A DNA stretch of 58,969 bases from Desulfuromonas sp. TF (GTDB taxonomy: Bacteria > Desulfobacterota > Desulfuromonadia > Desulfuromonadales > ATBO01), in assembly GCF_000472285.1 (NCBI RefSeq), contig NZ_KI421412.1:435381-494349 (forward strand), read 5' to 3'. The position numbers and the translations under genes are program-made. The notes beneath the pieces were generated by a model, which saw nothing but the letters and a program-made list of their open reading frames with translations, did no database searches and was not told where the DNA came from. Shown here piece by piece: positions 52,462 through 58,969 of this stretch. Position 1 is the stretch's first letter, and every line of letters starts with the position of its first letter.

Positions 52462-53598
52462 ATGGAAATCAAGGTACCCTCGGTCGGCGAATCGGTGTAC
52501 GAGGCGACGATCGCCAAATGGCATAAACAGGATGGCGAGCGGGTGGAGAAAAACGACCTTCTCTGCGAGCTCGAAACCGACAAGATCACCCTGGAGCTGA
52601 ACGCCGACGCCGACGGGGTCCTGTCCATTCGCGTTCCCGAAGGGGAGACGGTGGAGATCGACGCCGTCATCGGCGCCATTGAGGAAGGGGCCGGGGAGAA
52701 GAAGGAAAAGGAAGAGGCGAAAGAAGAAAAAAAAGAGGAAAAGCCGCCCGGGAAGAAGGAAGAGAAAAAGGCGGAGAAAAAAGCAGAGAAGAAGGAGGAG
52801 AAGCCCGCCCCGGAGAAGGAGGCTCCCCCCGCGAAGGAGGCCGAAAAGGAGGAGAAGGCGGCGAAAGCCGCCCCCGCGCGGCCGGCCGCGGAGGAGGCAG
52901 GGCGCACACGCCGACAGCCGATGAGCCGCCTGCGCCGGCGCATCGCCGAGCGCCTGGTCGCGGTGCGGCAGCAGACGGCCATGCTCACCACTTTCAGCGA
53001 AGCCGACCTGACCCGCATTCTCGCCCTGCGCAAAAAGCACGGCGAAGCCTTCGAGAAGCGCCACGGCGTCCGCCTCGGCTTCATGTCCTTCTTCGTCAAG
53101 GCCTGTGCCGAGGCGCTCAAGGAATTCCCCGAGGTCAACGCCCGCATCGACGGCGACGACATCGTCTATCACGATTACCAGCATATCGGCGTCGCCATCG
53201 GCTCCGGCAAGGGGCTGGTGGTGCCGGTGGTGCGCGACGCCGACGGTATGGACTTCGCCGCCATAGAGCAGGCGGTCAGGGATTTCGCCGAAAAGGTCGA
53301 GAGCAACCGGCTCGACCTCTCCGACCTCGAAGGGGGGACGTTCACCATCACCAACGGCGGGGTCTACGGATCGCTGCTGTCCACCCCCATCCTCAATCCG
53401 CCTCAGAGCGCCATCCTCGGCATGCACGTCATCCAGGAGCGCCCCGTCGCACGCGACGGCGAGATCGTCATCCGCCCAATGATGTACCTGGCTCTCTCCT
53501 ACGACCACCGCCTGGTCGACGGCAGGGAGGCGGTGAATTTCCTCAAGAGGATCAAGGAATTCGTCGAGGAGCCCGACGAGATGCTGCTGGAGCTATGA
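52462..53598 (+). CDS. sucB: dihydrolipoamide succinyltransferase (E2), no subunit-binding domain visible
   Basis: E2 of the 2-oxoglutarate dehydrogenase complex, 378 residues. An N-terminal lipoyl domain (about 1-77) has the lipoyl Lys in [12 protein letters not shown] linker of about 80 residues, almost all Lys, Glu, Ala and Pro, follows. The catalytic domain (about 150-378) has [11 protein letters not shown], the [13 protein letters not shown] segment and the active-site SYDHRLVDG. The usual peripheral subunit-binding domain (SPAxRRLAxE-type) between lipoyl and catalytic parts is missing. GGGAG precedes the ATG at 52462. The stop overlaps the next ATG by 4 bases. Confidence 0.92.
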   Translation: MEIKVPSVGESVYEATIAKWHKQDGERVEKNDLLCELETDKITLELNADADGVLSIRVPEGETVEIDAVIGAIEEGAGEKKEKEEAKEEKKEEKPPGKKEEKKAEKKAEKKEEKPAPEKEAPPAKEAEKEEKAAKAAPARPAAEEAGRTRRQPMSRLRRRIAERLVAVRQQTAMLTTFSEADLTRILALRKKHGEAFEKRHGVRLGFMSFFVKACAEALKEFPEVNARIDGDDIVYHDYQHIGVAIGSGKGLVVPVVRDADGMDFAAIEQAVRDFAEKVESNRLDLSDLEGGTFTITNGGVYGSLLSTPILNPPQSAILGMHVIQERPVARDGEIVIRPMMYLALSYDHRLVDGREAVNFLKRIKEFVEEPDEMLLEL

Positions 53599-54125
53599 AA
53601 AAATTCCTCTGTTGCATTTCAATGCTCATCTTCCTCATCGGCTGCACCTCCGACCGGGACTGGCGCACCGCGAGCCGGGAGCCCGCGGGGATCGCTCCTG
53701 ACCCTTTGCGGACCAGCGAAGCCGTGCTGCAGGTGTACGCCGCCCCCGCCTGGGGGTGGCGCGGCTGGTTCGCGGTTCACACCTGGGTCGCCGCCAAGCG
53801 AAGCGCCGAGCCTTTCTACACCGTCTATGAAGTCATCGGCTGGCGGGAGCGGCGCGGCTTGCCGGTGGTGCGGATGGAGAAGGATGCGCCCGACCGGTTC
53901 TGGTTCGGCGAGAAGCCCCGGCTGCTCGCGGACCACCGGGGAGACGGGGTGGACGCCCTGATCGACGAGGTCGAGGAGGCGGCGCGCTCCTATCCCTGGC
54001 CGAAGACCTACCGCGCTTTTCCCGGCCCCAACAGCAACACTTTCACCGCCTGGATCGCAAGGGAAGTTCCCGCCCTCGAACTCGACCTTCCCTTTTCCGC
54101 CATCGGAAGCGGCTTTGCCGATTAA
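53595..54125 (+). CDS. DUF3750 family lipoprotein
   Basis: A protein of 176 residues with a lipoprotein signal (Cys 17 in FLIGCTSD). The conserved core [32 protein letters not shown] and PGPNSNTF matches the DUF3750 family of unknown function. The conserved His, Trp and Asn-Ser-Asn suggest a small alpha/beta hydrolase-like or transglutaminase-like fold, but this is a guess. The ATG overlaps the sucB stop (ATGA), so the gene is coupled to sucAB. Confidence 0.75.
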   Translation: MKKFLCCISMLIFLIGCTSDRDWRTASREPAGIAPDPLRTSEAVLQVYAAPAWGWRGWFAVHTWVAAKRSAEPFYTVYEVIGWRERRGLPVVRMEKDAPDRFWFGEKPRLLADHRGDGVDALIDEVEEAARSYPWPKTYRAFPGPNSNTFTAWIAREVPALELDLPFSAIGSGFAD

Positions 54126-54143
54126 AGGTCCCGGGAGACACCC

Positions 54144-54509
54144 ATGAAAACGAAATCCATACTGCTGTTCGGTTTGCTGCTGTTCCTGGCCGCGTGCGAC
54201 TACCTCCCCTTCGGCTACACGCCCATCGGCGAGATCCTGGAGGGTCCCGGCCGGTTCGAGGGTGAACCGGTCAAAGTACGGGGCGAGGTGGTGGAGATCA
54301 CCAAAATTCCCCTCATCAAGTCCAAGAGCTACCTCCTGAGGGATGACACCGGAACGATCCTCGTGGTGACCGAAGGCAGCCTGCCCGCGCTCAACAAGAC
54401 CATTGCGGTCAGGGCGGAGGTGAAGACCGTGGCGATCCTCGACGACCAGAGCTTCGGCCTGCGGCTGGTGGAGATCGAGAGATTGCCTGTCTACGGTTTC
54501 GGCGACTGA
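54144..54509 (+). CDS. hypothetical lipoprotein with OB-like fold
   Basis: A protein of 121 residues with a lipoprotein signal (Cys 18 in FLAACDYL). The mature part has an OB-fold-like strand pattern: GEPVKVRGEVVEI, KSYLLRDDTGTILVVTEG, NKTIAVRAEVKTV. No assigned family. CCCGGGAG lies a few bases before the ATG. It lies 18 bases after the DUF3750 gene and probably ends the sucAB transcript. Confidence 0.65.
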   Translation: MKTKSILLFGLLLFLAACDYLPFGYTPIGEILEGPGRFEGEPVKVRGEVVEITKIPLIKSKSYLLRDDTGTILVVTEGSLPALNKTIAVRAEVKTVAILDDQSFGLRLVEIERLPVYGFGD

Positions 54510-54729
54510 CACAAGGGGCTTAAGAGCGGCCTCCCGCCGGTTGGATTTGATTTGTAATATCTCGTGGAGAAATGATATAGAGTCGAGCTGACAGGCTTCA
54601 ATTCGCCGGAAAGTCTTTCTTGATTCTCGGATAATTCGTCGGAGATCCAGACCGCGCAGGCGCCAGGAGCACTGCGCATTTTTGTTCGTAACCACACTAA
54701 GTTTTCGAATTTTCTTTGGAGATCTCGCA

Positions 54730-55407
54730 ATGAGTCCCTGGACGCTGATTGATACGGCACGGATACCCGGTAATGACGGCGAGCTTCAGCTCTATCAGCG
54801 CGACGCTGAATTTTCCATCAGCGTCAGTGGCGGCGGCGTGCTGATGAGCACGTGGGCGCACGGGTCCGAGGACGCGCTGGCTGAACTTGCGTGCCGCAAA
54901 ATCGCCAGACGTCCCCGCCCCCGGGTTCTGATCGGCGGCCTGGGGATGGGTTTTACGCTGGCCGCGGCGCTGCGTCACCTGGGGGCCGATTCGGAGGTGG
55001 AGGTGGCCGAACTGGTGCCGGCCGTGGTGGCGTGGAACCGGGGCGCTCTCGGGGAGCATGCAGGCCATCCTCTGCGGGATGCGCGGGCCACGGTTCGCGA
55101 GGGCGATGTCGCCAGGATTCTGAAGACCGAGCGGCAGGCTTATGACGCGATCCTGCTCGATGTCGATAATGGACCCGAGGGTTTTACCCGCAAGAAGAAC
55201 GACTGGCTGTACACGACGGACGGGTTGACCGCGTCCTACAAAGCGCTGAGGCCGGAGGGAGTGCTTGCAATCTGGTCGGCCGGTCCCGATCGCGACTTCA
55301 CGGCGCTTCTGCAGAAGGTGGGTTTCAAGATGAGACAGCGCCGGGTGCATGAGCACGATAACAAAGGCTCGCTCCATACGATCTGGCTCGCCGAGCGCGG
55401 ACCCTGA
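54730..55407 (+). CDS. spermidine synthase-like SAM-dependent enzyme
   Basis: A protein of 225 residues with the Rossmann fold of SAM enzymes: VLIGGLGMGFTLAAAL (motif I), EVAELVPAVVAWN (acidic strand 2), and ILLDVDNGPEGF (motif near the active site). It resembles spermidine synthases but lacks the full-size N-terminal beta domain and the usual DSTD/DPxGP active-site form, so its substrate may not be putrescine. The ATG at 54730 follows GGAG. It stands after a 220-base gap and just before rsgA. Confidence 0.75.
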   Translation: MSPWTLIDTARIPGNDGELQLYQRDAEFSISVSGGGVLMSTWAHGSEDALAELACRKIARRPRPRVLIGGLGMGFTLAAALRHLGADSEVEVAELVPAVVAWNRGALGEHAGHPLRDARATVREGDVARILKTERQAYDAILLDVDNGPEGFTRKKNDWLYTTDGLTASYKALRPEGVLAIWSAGPDRDFTALLQKVGFKMRQRRVHEHDNKGSLHTIWLAERGP

Positions 55408-55507
55408 TCGCAAAGCTTGCCCTCCGGCGCCTCAATGTCTTACGATACACTCTACGACACCTTCCTCACTGTCAGAGACGCCCGCAACGGCGAAGGGACT
55501 GTTTCCG

Positions 55508-56602
55508 TTGGATGTAAAGCAGCTGGGCTGGAACGCCCATTTTGAAAACCATTTCGAACCCTGTCAGGCGCAAGACCTCGTCCCCGCCCGGGTGGTTCGC
55601 GCGGGAGGCGGCTTCTATACCCTGCTGAACGCCGACGGCGAACAGACCGCCACTCTCGCCGGGCAGCTGCGCCATGCCTCTTCCCTGGACGCCCTGCCGG
55701 TCGTGGGCGATTGGGTGGCCATCGATTCGCCCCTGGAGGAGGGCATCCGCATCCATGCCGTTCTCCCCCGCCAGACCGCCCTGAAGCGGGCGGCCGCCGG
55801 CGGCCGGAAAGGTCTGGCCGAAAAGCCGGGGGTTCCCCAGGTGCTGGCGGCGAACGTGGACACCGCCATCATCGTCAGCGGGCTGGATAACGACTACAAT
55901 CCCAGGCGCATCGAGCGCTACCTGACCCTGGTGCACGAAAGCGGCGCCGCCCCGATCATCGTCCTCAACAAGGCCGACCTCTGTCCCGAGTGGAAAAAGC
56001 TGTGCGCCGAAGTCGAGGCGATCGCCTACGGCATCCCTGTCCTGGTCACCAGCGCGCAGCGCGGCGAGGGTCTGGACGAGCTGGCGCCCCATCTCGAGTC
56101 AGGCCGGACGCTGGTCCTGATCGGATCCTCCGGAGCGGGCAAATCCACCCTCCTCAATCGGCTTACGCGCGCCGACCACCAGCGGACATCCAAGGTCAGC
56201 ACCGCCGTCGGCAAGGGGGTTCACACCACCACGCACCGGGAGCTCTTTCCCCTGCCCGGTGGGGCTCTCGTCATCGACACCCCCGGATTGCGCGAACTGC
56301 ACCTGTGGGGGGAGAGTGAGGCGGGGTTGGAGATCACCTTTCCCGAGATCGTCGCCTTTGCGGCACAGTGCCGCTTCAGCAACTGCCGGCATGAGAGCGA
56401 ACCGGACTGCGGCATCCGGCAGGCTCTGCTCGAGGGGACGCTCGACGCCGCGCGGATGGAAAGCTACCTGAAACAGCGCGCCGAGCTCGCCTCGGCCGTT
56501 CAGCGCCATGAGCTGGCGGCGCAGGTGGCTCAAAAGCGGAAGAGAAAAACGATACCCCGCGAAGAGAAGCGCTGGCGCCTGGAAGATGAGGACGAAGAGT
56601 AA
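55508..56602 (+). CDS. rsgA: ribosome small-subunit GTPase RsgA
   Basis: Circularly permuted GTPase of 364 residues that checks late 30S maturation. Order: N-terminal OB fold (about 20-85), G4 NKAD, then G1 GSSGAGKST, G3 DTPGLREL, then the C-terminal zinc site CRFSNCRHESEPDC. The start is unsure. TTG 55508 gives LDVKQLGWN, as in relatives, and a CTG at 55499 or longer in-frame forms exist but run through non-conserved sequence. A basic tail (KRKRKTIPREEKRW) ends the protein. Confidence 0.93.
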   Translation: MDVKQLGWNAHFENHFEPCQAQDLVPARVVRAGGGFYTLLNADGEQTATLAGQLRHASSLDALPVVGDWVAIDSPLEEGIRIHAVLPRQTALKRAAAGGRKGLAEKPGVPQVLAANVDTAIIVSGLDNDYNPRRIERYLTLVHESGAAPIIVLNKADLCPEWKKLCAEVEAIAYGIPVLVTSAQRGEGLDELAPHLESGRTLVLIGSSGAGKSTLLNRLTRADHQRTSKVSTAVGKGVHTTTHRELFPLPGGALVIDTPGLRELHLWGESEAGLEITFPEIVAFAAQCRFSNCRHESEPDCGIRQALLEGTLDAARMESYLKQRAELASAVQRHELAAQVAQKRKRKTIPREEKRWRLEDEDEE

Positions 56603-56621
56603 AGAAGAAGCTATCTCTACT

Positions 56622-56924
56622 CTAGTCCAGCTTGAACCCGTCGCCCGCGTACTGGATGTTGGCCGCATCGGAGGCGCGCGGCGGGGAGACCGCGTGAACT
56701 CCGCCGCATGCGGGGCAGCTGCCGACATGGGTTTTCAGTACGAAGGGGGCGCCGCACCCCTGGCAGTTGGTGGCAAGGCCGCCATCGGAGATCGGGCGCT
56801 GCCGCAGGGCGCCGCCATGAGCCTGCGCCACAAACGCTACCAGTTCCCGCCCTTCGGCAAACGGTCCACCACCGCCGTGCCCATGCCCATGTCCATGCCC
56901 GCCGCAACCCCCACATCCTGACAT
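56622..56924 (-). CDS. small Gly/His-rich zinc-ribbon protein
   Basis: A protein of 100 residues. The first 20 residues are Cys, Gly and His (SGCGGCGGHGHGHGHGGGG), a likely metal-binding tail. A middle segment follows, then a zinc ribbon with Cys pairs CQGCG and CPACGG, and a short C-terminal tail. No known function; metal storage or delivery is a plausible inference. AAAGGAG precedes the ATG. It is convergent with rsgA. Confidence 0.75.
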   Translation of the reverse strand: MSGCGGCGGHGHGHGHGGGGPFAEGRELVAFVAQAHGGALRQRPISDGGLATNCQGCGAPFVLKTHVGSCPACGGVHAVSPPRASDAANIQYAGDGFKLD

Positions 56925-57381
56925 ATCGAATCTCCTTTAAAGTTGTTTGTTTTTCAGGTTTCCGGCAAGCATAACAACTCCTCCCCTGTTAAGTCTCTGA
57001 CCTGGGTCAAAGAATTGGAGGTTGGAAACAGGGGCAGAACGGGAGGTGAAAACCCTTAGATGGGTCCGGAATGGCGGGGTTGACACCCTGCTGGCGAAAG
57101 AGTATTAAAGAGAGGTTATTTTTTAATGTGTTTTGCCGGGGGAAGAAGATGGACATCACCCTTTTTCAGACGTGACGATAACAAGCCGCCTGAACAGCAA
57201 TCCGCTGGCCGACGGCTTGTTTGTTTCAGAGAGTGAAGAAGCGCACTTCCTGACGGTATTCCGTCAGCCTTAGGGAAATCTCCTGACCACCGGGTATACT
57301 TGGGATTGATTTTAGATTCTTGTCCGGTCTTCGGGGTGGCAAGATCCGCCGGTGTTGAAAATGTTCGAGGAGGGTCCGCCC
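56925..57381. other. intergenic region before the BIG2 lipoprotein
   Basis: This 457-base gap holds two hairpins: AACAAGCCG (57180-57188) with CGGCTTGTT (57213-57221), then the perfect CTGACGG-TATT-CCGTCAG (57250-57267). No gene or known riboswitch was recognised. It must also hold the promoters of both flanking divergent genes. Confidence 0.5.
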
Positions 57382-58551
57382 ATGATTCGAATTTCAATGG
57401 CCCTGATTGCTTTGCTTGTGTTGGCCGGCTGCGGAGAGGACAACGATCCCTCCCGACTGAACACCTTCGTCCCCCTCACGGCGATAGAGGCGTCCGTCGA
57501 TCCCTCGTCCGCTCCGGCGGGTACCGTCGCGCGAATGACCGTGATCGGGGATTTCTCCGGCGATTTCACTCGGGATGTCACGGACAGCGTCCTCCTGGGT
57601 TCCTCCGATCCGAACGTGGCCACGGTGAGCATGGAACCCGGACGGCAAGGTGTGATCACACCCATCGCCCCGGGAACGGTCACCCTGACGGCCGAATCGG
57701 ACGGTCTCACCGACACGGTGGATTTCACCGTCACCGATGCGACGATTGAAACCCTGTCGGTTTCACCCCCCTCCATTTCCGTTCCGGCCGGGATGACCCG
57801 CTCCTTCACCGCGGAGGGGACTTTTTCGGACGGCACCGTCATGGACCTGACCGGGCTGGCGGAATGGACCAGTTCCGACCCGGCTGTGGCCACAATCAGC
57901 AATGACACCGACACGCCGGGCCTCGCCACCGCCGTGGCCCCGGGGGCGGCGATCATCACCGGAACCTTCGGCGGAGTTTCCGCCACCGCGGATGTGATCG
58001 TCACCGAAGGGGAACTCGAACGTCTGGAAATCAACCCGATAACCCCCGACCTTCCCGATGGATTCTCCCTTCAGTTCGCCGCCACCGCCTTTTTTTCCGA
58101 TAGCACCTCGGAGGATGTAACCGCACAGGCGGTATGGACATCTTCAGCCCCGACGGTGGCGACCATCAGCAACGCCGCGGGGGAAAACGGTCTGGCGACG
58201 GCCGTTAGCGTAGGAGTTACTTCCATCTCAGCCGCCTTCGAAGGGCTGGAAGAGCAAACCGCCCTTACCGTGACCAATGCCCTCCTGGATCGCCTTGAAT
58301 TTACCTCGGACATCGACGTCATCGACCTGGGCGCGGCGCCCATCCGGTTCTCCACGACGGGTTTTTTCACCGACGCTACGGAACTGGACCTGACGGAACA
58401 GGTGACCTTTACCTCCTCGGACACCGGAATCGCCGAGGTCAGCAACGTCTCCGGCTCCCGAGGCATCGTCACACCCATCGCAGCCGGGACGTTCACCCTT
58501 ACGGCTGAGCGGGACGGGATCGCTGTGTCGCGGGATATTGCCGTTCAATAA
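57382..58551 (+). CDS. lipoprotein with four BIG2-type Ig-like domains
   Basis: A surface-type protein of 389 residues with a lipoprotein signal (Cys 17 in LVLAGC). Then come four tandem repeats of about 90 residues built on the BIG2 pattern: L-x-x-I-x-V-x-P, then (S/T)SSDP-VATVS, then G-x-x-T-(P/A)-(I/V)-A-P-G. BIG2 domains serve as adhesive or structural surface units. GGAGGG lies before the ATG. Its stop is 16 bases upstream of a beta-barrel gene, so the two probably form a pair. Confidence 0.8.
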   Translation: MIRISMALIALLVLAGCGEDNDPSRLNTFVPLTAIEASVDPSSAPAGTVARMTVIGDFSGDFTRDVTDSVLLGSSDPNVATVSMEPGRQGVITPIAPGTVTLTAESDGLTDTVDFTVTDATIETLSVSPPSISVPAGMTRSFTAEGTFSDGTVMDLTGLAEWTSSDPAVATISNDTDTPGLATAVAPGAAIITGTFGGVSATADVIVTEGELERLEINPITPDLPDGFSLQFAATAFFSDSTSEDVTAQAVWTSSAPTVATISNAAGENGLATAVSVGVTSISAAFEGLEEQTALTVTNALLDRLEFTSDIDVIDLGAAPIRFSTTGFFTDATELDLTEQVTFTSSDTGIAEVSNVSGSRGIVTPIAAGTFTLTAERDGIAVSRDIAVQ

Positions 58552-58567
58552 AAAAGGGAAGAAAGCC

Positions 58568-58969
58568 ATGCCGAAGAAAATACTGATCCTGATGGTTTGC
58601 CTCTGGATCGCGCCGGTTTCAGCCGCCCTGGCGCAGAGCGGGCTTTACATCGGCCTCCACGGGGGCGGTTCGTTTCTTGAGGGTGCTGAAAACGAGGGGG
58701 ACTCGGGGACGTTCAACCTGGAATTCGATCCCGGCTATCTCACAGGCGTAACGGTCGGCTATGATCTGCGGGACAATTTCCCGAAAATCGGCAAGGGCCG
58801 GGTTGAGATCGAATTTGCCTACCGCAGCAACGACCTGGATCAGGTCGAATTCGCCGATTCGGATATGGATGCCGGAGGCGAGGCCACTGTCTTCAGCGTC
58901 ATGCTGAATACCTTCGGCGAATACCGCGACACCGCCCCCTGGATCCCCTATGTGGGCGCAGGGATCGGC
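58568..58969 (+). CDS. outer-membrane beta-barrel protein, 3' end outside the window
   Basis: The visible 134 residues begin with a signal peptide (about 1-23, ending AALAQ). Amphipathic strands follow, alternating aromatic and polar residues (LYIGLHGGGS, TVGYDLRDNF, VEIEFAYRSND), with acidic extracellular-type loops, as in small OmpA/OMP_b-brl barrels. GGAAG precedes the ATG at 58568. The gene runs off the window. It lies 16 bases after the BIG2 lipoprotein. Confidence 0.75.
   Translation, partial: MPKKILILMVCLWIAPVSAALAQSGLYIGLHGGGSFLEGAENEGDSGTFNLEFDPGYLTGVTVGYDLRDNFPKIGKGRVEIEFAYRSNDLDQVEFADSDMDAGGEATVFSVMLNTFGEYRDTAPWIPYVGAGIG

Overview
The window is about 59 kb of GC-rich chromosomal DNA. 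It looks like a member of the Desulfuromonadales/Geobacterales (Desulfobacterota). The clues are a CbcBA-type inner-membrane quinone-cytochrome module with its own sigma-54 regulator, a fused uroporphyrinogen methylase/synthase inside a heme and cytochrome c maturation cluster, a hydroxylamine reductase, and the order rplU-rpmA-obgE-proB-proA-nadD-rsfS-rlmH. No tRNA, rRNA, CRISPR array, insertion sequence or prophage was seen.

Layout. (1) 1-6532: a truncated hybrid histidine kinase and an NtrC-type regulator (BccR-like) precede a sigma-54 promoter. That promoter drives an operon of three related small membrane proteins, a receiver-like protein without its phospho-acceptor Asp, a seven-heme cytochrome c (CbcA-like) that also has an EF-hand loop, a diheme cytochrome b (CbcB-like) and a further membrane protein. 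It looks like a quinol-to-periplasm electron transfer unit with its own control. (2) 6539-14244: assorted genes, namely a secreted BNR-repeat protein, an MFS transporter, an ABC-F ATPase, a nitroreductase, a YheU-like protein, an SGNH-hydrolase lipoprotein and an RdgC-like protein. (3) 14559-22983: a hybrid kinase, an LVIVD-repeat beta-propeller, a TonB-dependent receptor and a divergent TonB. (4) 23138-25957: a large GAF/AAA+ sigma-54 activator, then a compound inverted repeat. (5) 26205-36214: a housekeeping run from ribosomal proteins L21/L27 through Obg, proline and NAD synthesis, ribosome silencing and 23S rRNA methylation, to a LapA-LapB fusion, phosphoglycerate mutase and ComF. (6) 36302-38471: a VOC protein and Hcp. 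(7) 38624-40385: a glycosyltransferase-like protein and a MagIII-like DNA glycosylase. (8) 40556-47687, minus strand: SIS protein, siroheme-type dehydrogenase, CcsA, HemA, HemC, CobA/HemD and HemB, which together supply heme and attach it to cytochromes c such as the one in region 1. (9) 47857-58969: thioredoxin, a Slp-like lipoprotein, SucAB, two lipoproteins, a spermidine synthase-like protein, RsgA, a Gly/His-rich zinc-ribbon protein, a four-domain BIG2 lipoprotein and a truncated outer-membrane barrel.

Intergenic structure is unusually rich. At least five gaps carry long imperfect hairpins built from short degenerate repeats. Each uses a different repeat word but the same architecture. 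Two other gaps carry GC-rich perfect or near-perfect palindromes. The most novel-looking items are the trio of paralogous small membrane proteins with the pseudo-receiver in the CbcBA locus, the EF-hand inside the multiheme cytochrome, the hairpin family, and several non-standard domain layouts (LapA-LapB fusion; SucB without a subunit-binding domain; MagIII-like enzyme that keeps an Fe-S cluster motif).
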